A stretch of DNA of 64,000 nucleotides from Nemertoderma westbladi (taxonomy: Eukaryota; Xenacoelomorpha; Nemertodermatida; Nemertodermatidae), in assembly GCA_032718475.1 (NCBI GenBank), contig JAUCBJ010008238.1:62001-126000 (forward strand), in the 5' to 3' direction. The notes below the pieces were generated by a model, which saw nothing but the letters and a program-made list of their open reading frames with translations, was not told the origin of the DNA and made no database searches. The position numbers were made by a program, and so were the translations under genes. Positions 44,929-58,122 of the stretch are shown in pieces; position 1 is the first letter of the stretch, and each line of letters begins with the position of its first letter.

Positions 44929-45230
44929 CTAAAGGCCCGTTCACATCCAACGGAACGGTACACCGCGCGGTGTACTGCAGGGCCAGAGGGTACACCGCAG
45001 ACTGTGAACGACCCAACAGGTAGGTGTGCGCTAAACCGCGCGGTTTACCGCAGCCCATTTAAACAATGTTAAAACAATAATGTAATTTCCTGTTGAATTC
45101 ACAGTCGACAGATAGACAATCAGTTACCGCAACGATACCGTTGGGTGTGAACGGGCTCCGGGTAGTGTACCGCTGGCTTACCGCTAGACTACTTTACCGC
45201 TCACGCACCGTTGGATGTGAACGGGGCTTA
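44929..45230. mobile_element. 302-bp MITE, GCCCGTTCACATCCAACGG ends
   Basis: Left end CTAAAGGCCCGTTCACATCC..., right end ...GGATGTGAACGGGGCTTAG, inverted. A second internal copy of the right end motif (CCGTTGGGTGTGAACGGGC) lies at about 45136-45154. The interior is rich in ACCGCGCGGT and TTACCGC motifs. No reading frame. A target duplication could not be defined. Confidence 0.75.
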
Positions 45231-45540
45231 GGGGAGGTAGATTTATGGCGTGATAAAGTAGCCAATGGGAGGGCTGCATCTGGCAGGTTGGGAGTGTATC
45301 GATTGGAGGCCAATAAGATGTATTAGCCTAGGGACTTTTCCCCCTTTACATATATTAAATGATGGACGATGAACAGTTTTCACTGTCAGCCTTAACCAAT
45401 ACTGATTAACCGTGCTGTAATCATTTACTATAATATTCTGACCCATTATAATTATTAATAATCGAACATCAGAGAACGCGGCGACGCGTAGAAACGTCAC
45501 AAAGTCAACCCGGTCGGGATCCCACGCCAACCAGGATCCC
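45231..45540. other. Unique spacer before the 67-bp array
   Basis: About 310 bp with no recognised exon or element. It would be intron of RNF123 if the gene continues leftward. Confidence 0.35.
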
Positions 45541-48500
45541 GTCACTATGGGTACATATCGCGGGTAAACAACTATAGACCAAACAACCCACCTTACTTGT
45601 CTCCCACCACACTATGGGTACATATCGCGGGTAAACAACTATAGACCAAACAACCCACCTTACTTGTCTCCCACCACACTGTGGGTACATATCGCGGTTA
45701 AACAACTATGGACCAAACAACCCACCTTACTTGTCTCCCACCACACTATGGGTACATATCGCGGGTAAACAACTATAGACCAAACAACCCACCTTACTTG
45801 TCTCCCACCACACTGTGGGTACATATCGCGGGTAAACAACTATAGACCAAACAACCCACCTTACTTGTCTCCCACCACACTGTGGGTACATATCGCGGGT
45901 AAACAACTATAGACCAAACAACCCACCTTACTTGTCTCCCACCACACTGTGGGTACATATCGCGGGTAAACAAATATAGACCAAACAACCCACCTTACTT
46001 GTCTCCCACCACACTATGGGTACATATCGCGGGTAAACAACTATAGACCAAACAACCCACCTTACTTGTCTCCCACCACACTGTGGGTACATATCGCGGG
46101 TAAACAACTATAGACCAAACAACCCACCTTACTTGTCTCCCACCACACTGTGGGTACATATCGCGGGTAAACAACTATAGACCAAACAACCCACCTTACT
46201 TGTCTCCCACCACACTGTGGGTACATATCGCGGGTAAACAACTATAGACCGAACAACCCACCTTACTTGTCTCCCACCACACTGTGGGTACATATCGCGG
46301 GTAAACAACTATAGACCAAACAACCCACCTTACTTGTCTCCCACCACACTATGGGTACATATCGCGGGTAAACAACTATAGACCAAACAACCCACCTTAC
46401 TTGTCTCCCACCACACTGTGGGTACATATCGCGGGTAAACAACTATAGACCAAACAACCCACCTTACTTGTCTCCCACCACACTGTGGGTACATATCGCG
46501 GGTAAACAACTATAGACCAAACAACCCACCTTACTTGTCTCCCACCACACTGTCGGTACATATCGCGGGTAAACAACTATAGACCAAACAACCCACCTTA
46601 CTTGTCTCCCACCACACTGTGGGTACATATCGCGGGTAAACAACTATAGACCAAACAACCCACCTTACTTGTCTCCCACCACACTATGGGTACATATCGC
46701 GGGTAAACAACTATAGACCAAACAACCCACCTTACTTGTCTCCCACCACACTATGGGTACATATCGCGGGTAAACAACTATAGACCAAACAACCCACCTT
46801 ACTTGTCTCCCACCACACTGTGGGTACATATCGCGGGTAAACAACTATAGACCAAACAACCCACCTTACTTGTCTCCCACCACACTGTGGGTACATATCG
46901 CGGGTAAACAACTATAGACCAAACAACCCACCTTACTTGTCTCCCACCACACTGTCGGTACATATCGCGGGTAAACAACTAGACGAACAACCCACCTTAC
47001 TTGTCTCCCACCACACTGTCGGTACATATCGCGGGTAAACAACTAGACGAACAACCCACCTTACTTGTCTCCCACCACACTGTGGGTACATATCGCGGGT
47101 AAACAACTAAGACGAACAACCCACCTTACTTGTCTCCCACCACACTGTGGGTACATATCGCGGGTAAACAACTAAGACGAACAACCCACCTTACTTGTCT
47201 CCCACCACACTGTGGGTACATATCGCGGGTAAACAACTATAGACCAAACAACCCACCTTACTTGTCTCCCACCACACTGTGGGTACATATCGCGGGTAAA
47301 CAACTATAGACCGAACAACCCACCTTACTTGTCTCCCACCACACTATGGGTACATATCGCGGGTAAACAACTATAGACCAAACAACCCACCTTACTTGTC
47401 TCCCACCGCACTGTGGGTACATATCGCGGGTAAACAACTAGAGACCAAACAACCCACCTTACTTGTCTCCCACCACACTATGGGTACATATCGCGGGTAA
47501 ACAACTATAGACGAACAACCCACCTTACTTGTCTCCCACCACACTATGGGTACATATCGCGGGTAAACAACTATAGACCAAACAACCCACCTTACTTGTC
47601 TCCCACCGCACTGTGGGTACATATCGCGGGTAAACAACTATAGACCAAACAACCCACCTTACTTGTCTCCCACCGCACTGTGGGTACATATCGCGGGTAA
47701 ACAACTATAGACCAAACAACCCACCTTACTTGTCTCCCACCACACTATGGGTACATATCGCGGGTAAACAACTATAGACCGAACAACCCACCTTACTTGT
47801 CTCCCACCACACTATGGGTACATATCGCGGGTAAACAACTATAGACCAAACAACCCACCTTACTTGTCTCCCACCACACTATGGGTACATATCGCGGGTA
47901 AACAACTATAGACCGAACAACCCACCTTACTTGTCTCCCACCACACTGTGGGTACATATCGCGGGTAAACAACTATAGACCGAACAACCCACCTTACTTG
48001 TCTCCCACCACACTGTGGGTACATATCGCGGGTAAACAACTATAGAACAAACAACCCACCTTACTTGTCTCCCACCACACTGTGGGTACATATCGCGGGT
48101 AAACAACTATAGACCAAACAACCCACCTTACTTGTCTCCCACCACACTGTGGGTACATATCGCGGGTAAACAACTATAGACCGAACAACCCACCTTACTT
48201 GTCTCCCACCACACTGTGGGTACATATCGCGGGTAAACAACTATAGACCAAACAACCCACCTTACTTGTCTCCCACCACACTGTGGGTACATATCGCGGG
48301 TAAACAACTATAGACCAAACAACCCACCTTACTTGTCTCCCACCACACTGTGGGTACATATCGCGGGTAAACAACTATAGACGAACAACCCACCTTACTT
48401 GTCTCCCACCACACTGTCGGTACATATCGCGGGTAAACAACTATAGAACAAACAACCCACCTTACTTGTCTCCCACCACACTGTGGGTACATATCGCGGG

Positions 48501-51500
48501 TAAACAACTATAGACCAAACAACCCACCTTACTTGTCTCCCACCACACTATGGGTACATATCGCGGGTAAACAACTAGAGACGAACAACCCACCTTACTT
48601 GTCTCCCACCACACTGTGGGTACATATCGCGGGTAAACAACTATAGACCAAACAACCCACCTTACTTGTCTCCCACCACACTGTGGGTACATATCGCGGG
48701 TAAACAACTATAGACCAAACAACCCACCTTACTTGTCTCCCACCACACTGTGGGTACATATCGCGGGTAAACAACTATAGACCAAACAACCCACCTTACT
48801 TGTCTCCCACCACACTATGGGTACATATCGCGGGTAAACAACTATAGACCAAACAACCCACCTTACTTGTCTCCCACCACACTATGGGTACATATCGCGG
48901 GTAAACAACTAGAGACGAACAACCCACCTTACTTGTCTCCCACCACACTGTGGGTACATATCGCGGGTAAACAACTAGAGACCGAACAACCCACCTTACT
49001 TGTCTCCCACCACACTGTGGGTACATATCGCGGGTAAACAACTATAGACGAACAACCCACCTTACTTGTCTCCCACCACACTGTGGGTACATATCGCGGG
49101 TAAACAACTATAGACGAACAACCCACCTTACTTGTCTCCCACCACACTATGGGTACATATCGCGGGTAAACAACTAGACCAAACAACCCACCTTACTTGT
49201 CTCCCACCACACTGTGGGTACATATCGCGGGTAAACAACTATAGACCAAACAACCCACCTTACTTGTCTCCCACCACACTGTGGGTACATATCGCGGGTA
49301 AACAACTATAGACCAAACAACCCACCTTACTTGTCTCCCACCACACTGTGGGTACATATCGCGGGTAAACAACTAGACCAAACAACCCACCTTACTTGTC
49401 TCCCACCACACTGTGGGTACATATCGCGGGTAAACAACTATAGACCAAACAACCCACCTTACTTGTCTCCCACCACACTGTGGGTACATATCGCGGGTAA
49501 ACAACTATAGACGAACAACCCACCTTACTTGTCTCCCACCACACTGTCGGTACATATCGCGGGTAAACAACTAGACCAAACAACCCACCTTACTTGTCTC
49601 CCACCACACTGTGGGTACATATCGCGGGTAAACAACTATAGACCAAACAACCCACCTTACTTGTCTCCCACCACACTGTGGGTACATATCGCGGGTAAAC
49701 AACTAGACCAAACAACCCACCTTACTTGTCTCCCACCACACTGTGGGTACATATCGCGGGTAAACAACTAGACCAAACAACCCACCTTACTTGTCTCCCA
49801 CCACACTGTGGGTACATATCGCGGGTAAACAACTATAGACCAAACAACCCACCTTACTTGTCTCCCACCACACTGTGGGTACATATCGCGGGTAAACAAC
49901 TATAGACCAAACAACCCACCTTACTTGTCTCCCACCACACTGTGGGTACATATCGCGGGTAAACAACTATAGACCAAACAACCCACCTTACTTGTCTCCC
50001 ACCACACTGTGGGTACATATCGCGGGTAAACAACTATAGACCGAACAACCCACCTTACTTGTCTCCCACCACACTGTGGGTACATATCGCGGGTAAACAA
50101 CTATAGACCAAACAACCCACCTTACTTGTCTCCCACCACACTGTGGGTACATATCGCGGGTAAACAACTATAGACCAAACAACCCACCTTACTTGTCTCC
50201 CACCACACTGTGGGTACATATCGCGGGTAAACAACTATAGACCAAACAACCCACCTTACTTGTCTCCCACCACACTGTGGGTACATATCGCGGGTAAACA
50301 ACTATAGACCAAACAACCCACCTTACTTGTCTCCCACCACACTGTGGGTACATATCGCGGGTAAACAACTATAGACCAAACAACCCACCTTACTTGTCTC
50401 CCACCACACTGTGGGTACATATCGCGGGTAAACAACTATAGACCAAACAACCCACCTTACTTGTCTCCCACCACACTGTGGGTACATATCGCGGGTAAAC
50501 AACTATAGACCAAACAACCCACCTTACTTGTCTCCCACCACACTGTGGGTACATATCGCGGGTAAACAACTATAGACCAAACAACCCACCTTACTTGTCT
50601 CCCACCACACTGTGGGTACATATCGCGGGTAAACAACTATAGACCAAACAACCCACCTTACTTGTCTCCCACCACACTATGGGTACATATCGCGGGTAAA
50701 CAACTATAGACCAAACAACCCACCTTACTTGTCTCCCACCACACTATGGGTACATATCGCGGGTAAACAACTATAGACCAAACAACCCACCTTACTTGTC
50801 TCCCACCACACTGTGGGTACATATCGCGGGTAAACAACTATAGACCAAACAACCCACCTTACTTGTCTCCCACCACACTGTGGGTACATATCGCGGGTAA
50901 ACAACTATAGACCAAACAACCCACCTTACTTGTCTCCCACCACACTGTGGGTACATATCGCGGGTAAACAACTATAGACCAAACAACCCACCTTACTTGT
51001 CTCCCACCACACTGTGGGTACATATCGCGGGTAAACAACTATAGACCAAACAACCCACCTTACTTGTCTCCCACCACACTATGGGTACATATCGCGGGTA
51101 AACAACTATAGACCAAACAACCCACCTTACTTGTCTCCCACCACACTGTGGGTACATATCGCGGGTAAACAACTATAGACCAAACAACCCACCTTACTTG
51201 TCTCCCACCACACTGTGGGTACATATCGCGGGTAAACAACTATAGACCAAACAACCCACCTTACTTGTCTCCCACCACACTGTGGGTACATATCGCGGGT
51301 AAACAACTATAGACCAAACAACCCACCTTACTTGTCTCCCACCACACTGTGGGTACATATCGCGGGTAAACAACTAGAGACCAAACAACCCACCTTACTT
51401 GTCTCCCACCACACTGTGGGTACATATCGCGGGTAAACAACTATAGACCAAACAACCCACCTTACTTGTCTCCCACCACACTGTGGGTACATATCGCGGG

Positions 51501-54500
51501 TAAACAACTATAGACCAAACAACCCACCTTACTTGTCTCCCACCACACTGTGGGTACATATCGCGGGTAAACAACTATAGACCAAACAACCCACCTTACT
51601 TGTCTCCCACCACACTGTGGGTACATATCGCGGGTAAACAACTATAGACCAAACAACCCACCTTACTTGTCTCCCACCACACTGTGGGTACATATCGCGG
51701 GTAAACAACTATAGACCAAACAACCCACCTTACTTGTCTCCCACCACACTGTGGGTACATATCGCGGGTAAACAACTATAGACCAAACAACCCACCTTAC
51801 TTGTCTCCCACCACACTATGGGTACATATCGCGGGTAAACAACTATAGACCAAACAACCCACCTTACTTGTCTCCCACCACACTGTGGGTACATATCGCG
51901 GGTAAACAACTATAGACCAAACAACCCACCTTACTTGTCTCCCACCACACTGTGGGTACATATCGCGGGTAAACAACTATAGACCAAACAACCCACCTTA
52001 CTTGTCTCCCACCACACTGTGGGTACATATCGCGGGTAAACAACTATAGACCAAACAACCCACCTTACTTGTCTCCCACCACACTGTGGGTACATATCGC
52101 GGGTAAACAACTATAGACCAAACAACCCACCTTACTTGTCTCCCACCACACTATGGGTACATATCGCGGGTAAACAACTATAGACCAAACAACCCACCTT
52201 ACTTGTCTCCCACCACACTGTGGGTACATATCGCGGGTAAACAACTATAGACCAAACAACCCACCTTACTTGTCTCCCACCACACTGTGGGTACATATCG
52301 CGGGTAAACAACTATAGACCAAACAACCCACCTTACTTGTCTCCCACCACACTATGGGTACATATCGCGGGTAAACAACTATAGACCAAACAACCCACCT
52401 TACTTGTCTCCCACCACACTGTGGGTACATATCGCGGGTAAACAACTATAGACCAAACAACCCACCTTACTTGTCTCCCACCACACTGTGGGTACATATC
52501 GCGGGTAAACAACTATAGACCAAACAACCCACCTTACTTGTCTCCCACCACACTATGGGTACATATCGCGGGTAAACAACTATAGACCAAACAACCCACC
52601 TTACTTGTCTCCCACCACACTGTGGGTACATATCGCGGGTAAACAACTATAGACCAAACAACCCACCTTACTTGTCTCCCACCACACTGTGGGTACATAT
52701 CGCGGGTAAACAACTATAGACCAAACAACCCACCTTACTTGTCTCCCACCACACTGTGGGTACATATCGCGGGTAAACAACTATAGACCAAACAACCCAC
52801 CTTACTTGTCTCCCACCACACTGTGGGTACATATCGCGGGTAAACAACTATAGACCAAACAACCCACCTTACTTGTCTCCCACCACACTGTGGGTACATA
52901 TCGCGGGTAAACAACTATAGACCAAACAACCCACCTTACTTGTCTCCCACCACACTGTGGGTACATATCGCGGGTAAACAACTATAGACCAAACAACCCA
53001 CCTTACTTGTCTCCCACCACACTGTGGGTACATATCGCGGGTAAACAACTATAGACCAAACAACCCACCTTACTTGTCTCCCACCACACTGTGGGTACAT
53101 ATCGCGGGTAAACAACTATAGACCAAACAACCCACCTTACTTGTCTCCCACCACACTGTGGGTACATATCGCGGGTAAACAACTATAGACCAAACAACCC
53201 ACCTTACTTGTCTCCCACCACACTGTGGGTACATATCGCGGGTAAACAACTATAGACCAAACAACCCACCTTACTTGTCTCCCACCACACTGTGGGTACA
53301 TATCGCGGGTAAACAACTATAGACCAAACAACCCACCTTACTTGTCTCCCACCACACTGTGGGTACATATCGCGGGTAAACAACTATAGACCAAACAACC
53401 CACCTTACTTGTCTCCCACCACACTGTGGGTACATATCGCGGGTAAACAACTATAGACCAAACAACCCACCTTACTTGTCTCCCACCACACTGTGGGTAC
53501 ATATCGCGGGTAAACAACTATAGACCAAACAACCCACCTTACTTGTCTCCCACCACACTGTGGGTACATATCGCGGGTAAACAACTATAGACCAAACAAC
53601 CCACCTTACTTGTCTCCCACCACACTGTGGGTACATATCGCGGGTAAACAACTATAGACCAAACAACCCACCTTACTTGTCTCCCACCACACTGTGGGTA
53701 CATATCGCGGGTAAACAACTATAGACCAAACAACCCACCTTACTTGTCTCCCACCACACTGTGGGTACATATCGCGGGTAAACAACTATAGACCAAACAA
53801 CCCACCTTACTTGTCTCCCACCACACTGTGGGTACATATCGCGGGTAAACAACTATAGACCAAACAACCCACCTTACTTGTCTCCCACCACACTGTGGGT
53901 ACATATCGCGGGTAAACAACTATAGACCAAACAACCCACCTTACTTGTCTCCCACCACACTGTGGGTACATATCGCGGGTAAACAACTATAGACCAAACA
54001 ACCCACCTTACTTGTCTCCCACCACACTGTGGGTACATATCGCGGGTAAACAACTATAGACCAAACAACCCACCTTACTTGTCTCCCACCACACTGTGGG
54101 TACATATCGCGGGTAAACAACTATAGACCAAACAACCCACCTTACTTGTCTCCCACCACACTGTGGGTACATATCGCGGGTAAACAACTATAGACCAAAC
54201 AACCCACCTTACTTGTCTCCCACCACACTGTGGGTACATATCGCGGGTAAACAACTATAGACCAAACAACCCACCTTACTTGTCTCCCACCACACTGTGG
54301 GTACATATCGCGGGTAAACAACTATAGACCAAACAACCCACCTTACTTGTCTCCCACCACACTGTGGGTACATATCGCGGGTAAACAACTATAGACCAAA
54401 CAACCCACCTTACTTGTCTCCCACCACACTGTGGGTACATATCGCGGGTAAACAACTATAGACCAAACAACCCACCTTACTTGTCTCCCACCACACTGTG

Positions 54501-56514
54501 GGTACATATCGCGGGTAAACAACTATAGACCAAACAACCCACCTTACTTGTCTCCCACCACACTATGGGTACATATCGCGGGTAAACAACTATAGACCAA
54601 ACAACCCACCTTACTTGTCTCCCACCACACTGTGGGTACATATCGCGGGTAAACAACTATAGACCAAACAACCCACCTTACTTGTCTCCCACCACACTAT
54701 GGGTACATATCGCGGGTAAACAACTATAGACCAAACAACCCACCTTATTTGTCTCCCACCACACTGTGGGTACATATCGCGGGTAAACAACTATAGACCA
54801 AACAACCCACCTTATTTGTCTCCCACCACACTGTGGGTACATATCGCGGGTAAACAACTATAGACCAAACAACCCACCTTACTTGTCTCCCACCACACTG
54901 TGGGTACATATCGCGGGTAAACAACTATAGACCAAACAACCCACCTTACTTGTCTCCCACCACACTATGGGTACATATCGCGGGTAAACAACTAGAGACC
55001 AAACAACCCACCTTACTTGTCTCCCACCACACTGTGGGTACATATCGCGGGTAAACAACTATAGACCAAACAACCCACCTTACTTGTCTCCCACCACACT
55101 ATGGGTACATATCGCGGGTAAACAACTAGAGACCAAACAACCCACCTTACTTGTCTCCCACCACACTGTGGGTACATATCGCGGGTAAACAACTATAGAC
55201 CAAACAACCCACCTTACTTGTCTCCCACCACACTATGGGTACATATCGCGGGTAAACAACTAGAGACCAAACAACCCACCTTACTTGTCTCCCACCACAC
55301 TGTGGGTACATATCGCGGGTAAACAACTATAGACCAAACAACCCACCTTACTTGTCTCCCACCACACTATGGGTACATATCGCGGGTAAACAACTATAGA
55401 CCAAACAACCCACCTTACTTGTCTCCCACCACACTATGGGTACATATCGCGGGTAAACAACTAGAGACCAAACAACCCACCTTACTTGTCTCCCACCACA
55501 CTGTGGGTACATATCGCGGGTAAACAACTATAGACGAACAACCCACCTTACTTGTCTCCCACCACACTATGGGTACATATCGCGGGTAAACAACTATAGA
55601 CCAAACAACCCACCTTACTTGTCTCCCACCACACTATGGGTACATATCGCGGGTAAACAACTAGAGACCAAACAACCCACCTTACTTGTCTCCCACCACA
55701 CTGTGGGTACATATCGCGGGTAAACAACTAGAGACCAAACAACCCACCTTACTTGTCTCCCACCACACTGTGGGTACATATCGCGGGTAAACAACTAGAG
55801 ACCAAACAACCCACCTTACTTGTCTCCCACCACACTGTGGGTACATATCGCGGGTAAACAACTATAGACCAAACAACCCACCTTACTTGTCTCCCACCAC
55901 ACTATGGGTACATATCGCGGGTAAACAACTATAGACCAAACAACCCACCTTACTTGTCTCCCACCACACTATGGGTACATATCGCGGGTAAACAACTATA
56001 GACCAAACAACCCACCTTACTTGTCTCCCACCACACTATGGGTACATATCGCGGGTAAACAACTATAGACCAAACAACCCACCTTACTTGTCTCCCACCA
56101 CACTATGGGTACATATCGCGGGTAAACAACTATAGACCAAACAACCCACCTTACTTGTCTCCCACCACACTATGGGTACATATCGCGGGTAAACAACTAT
56201 AGACCAAACAACCCACCTTACTTGTCTCCCACCACACTATGGGTACATATCGCGGGTAAACAACTATAGACCAAACAACCCACCTTACTTGTCTCCCACC
56301 ACACTATGGGTACATATCGCGGGTAAACAACTATAGACCAAACAACCCACCTTACTTGTCTCCCACCACACTATGGGTACATATCGCGGGTAAACAACTA
56401 TAGACCAAACAACCCACCTTACTTGTCTCCCACCACACTGTGGGTACATATCGCGGGTAAACAACTAGAGACCAAACAACCCACCTTACTTGTCTCCCAC
56501 CACACTGTGGGTAC
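45541..56514. repeat. 11-kb array of a 67-bp unit derived from an RNF123 exon/intron boundary
   Basis: About 164 tandem units. On the minus strand each reads GTACCCACAGTGTGGTGGGA-GACAA, then the splice-donor-like GTAAGGTGGG, then TTGTTTGGTCTATAGTTG and TTTACCCGCGATAT. Variants are A/G in ACTRTGGG, loss or change of bases in CTATAGACC (CTAGACC, CTATAGACG, CTAGAGACC) giving 64-66-bp units, and rare single substitutions. The central part (about 49.8-54.7 kb) is almost uniform, while variants cluster toward both ends. The right edge lies inside an RNF123 exon. Open frames seen through the array on either strand are repeat translations. Confidence 0.97.
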
Positions 56515-56658
56515 AATCTCCGACAGTATCTTATCGTCTGGTGGTTTCACATGGAGGAAGATCGCGAACTTGATCTTATCGAAGAGAACGTGTCTCAGCA
56601 ACAGTTTCCGTGTTCGTTGGTGTCGTAGCAACGACAGGGTTAGTATGAGGAAGGTTTG
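56490..56658 (-). CDS. RNF123: RNF123 exon (first after SPRY-helical region), ends in the satellite
   Basis: Minus-strand exon of 169 nt after acceptor TCACCAG. Translation includes RHQRTRKLLLRHVLFDKIKF, then LHVKPPDDKILSEIVPTVWW. This aligns with the RNF123 segment RHEKSRKFLLSNVLFD ... LIPTTWW, known from vertebrates. Phase 0 at the start fits the upstream exon ending in KNQ. The donor is ACAA/GTAAGG at 56490/56489. The last 25 nt of the exon and this donor are themselves the first unit of the 67-bp array, so the exon has many identical candidate donors downstream. Using the first keeps the family reading; skipping one adds 67 nt and shifts frame. Confidence 0.85.
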
Positions 56659-56792
56659 CTGGTGATTATAAATGTTAAACTTAAAACTCTAAGTATAATG
56701 TTTGGCTAAATCGGAAAAAAAAATTAAAACGTCACCTATACAACAAAATACAAATTAAAATTAAAAGCAAATAAAATGAATTTAGATTAGAT

Positions 56793-57037
56793 TTAAATAA
56801 AAAAATTTATAAAATAAAAAAATTTATAAAATAAAAAAATTTATAAAATAAAAAAATTTATAAAATAAAAAAATTTATAAAATAAAAAAATTTATAAAAT
56901 AAAAAAATTTATAAAATAAAAAAATTTATAAAATAAAAAAATTTATAAAATAAAAAAATTTATAAAATAAAAAAATTTATAAAATAAAAAAATTTATAAA
57001 ATAAAAAAATTTATAAAATAAAAAAATTTATAAAATG
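56793..57037. repeat. 17-bp AT-only tandem repeat, about 14 copies
   Basis: Unit AAAAAAATTTATAAAAT, nearly perfect, in the RNF123 intron just upstream of the exon at 56490-56658. It has no G or C. Flanking intron (56659-56792 and 57038-57345) is AT-rich and otherwise unremarkable. Confidence 0.95.
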
Positions 57038-58122
57038 AATGATAGACTAAAAACAGTTATAAAATAAACGAACAGAGAAAATTAATTAAAGGCAATAATG
57101 CGATTGGCAATTAATAGCCAACTGAACTGGGGTTGGTTTAGAATTCATTGCAAACCCAATAATTAAACCGACGCTTTTAGGATAATAAATATGATGAATT
57201 TCAAATTCAATTAAAACTTTTTTAATTAATCGTTTCATCCCATTTAATTTGTAGTTTCACCTCCTCCTCCTGGCTGGGTGAGCCAGAATTTATATTTTTG
57301 CTTTCTATCTTTCGTTAGCAGCGTTTAAAAAAGTGTCTCCGTCGATATTTCACAAGTTCCACCGCAATTATTCTTCAACCTTATTGATTTGTTGACTGTT
57401 GGACTGTTATAAAGCTGTCCGTGCAAGGATTCCAAATATGTAAAAACATTTGAATTTGGTTGGGAAATACCTGAGATATGGGAATTCGAAAGTTGCATGT
57501 GTATTAATTGCTTCCAATGTAGGCCATTTTTATTCTATTTAATAAATACTCATGTTCTGGAAAATTTTGTGTTTATATGTATGAATATCCACGTACAATA
57601 AGGAAATCAAAATGTTCCAGAATTATAAAATATTAATTAATTAATTTTTTTTTCTCCAATAGCTTTGGTGCGCGAAAAAATTGTTTGGCTAGAGAAACAA
57701 TCGAATAAGGGGTAACAAGGTGCCCTGAATCGAGTGGCGGGGTGTGTTTGTTGTAAAAACACGAGGAAACGGTCGAGATGGCGGGTTTAAGTAAGTAAGC
57801 GCGGGAAGCCAATTTTGAAAATCGGCTATGATTGGCTGCTACATATTTGACGTCACTACGCAGTGCTCAGATAATTTCTTATATTGGTTTCTATGGAGGG
57901 TGATTTTAGAATCGTTCAAATACACATTTAATCTCAATAATTTCACACGCGGCTTATATCAATTGAAAGCGGAGAGTCTTGCGCGTCATTTGGTACTAAA
58001 ATTAATTAAATTCATGGTGATAAACATTGATAAAATACTGTTTGCAATTTTGCAACTTGGTAGATTGCCTGACCCCGCATGCAAGCACTCACCAACTCAG
58101 CACTAGCAACCTATTGCATTGC

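Noticed and set aside
45541-56514. Many open frames of 60-85 codons (repeating VPTVWWETSKVGC and RDMYPQCGGRQVRW)
   Set aside because: They are translations of the 67-bp unit in shifting frames and all end in stops. Only the first unit, joined to the unique exon at its right, is credible coding sequence.
45541-56514. CRISPR-like regular array
   Set aside because: There are no unique spacers: the entire 67-bp unit is repeated, and the context is a eukaryotic gene.
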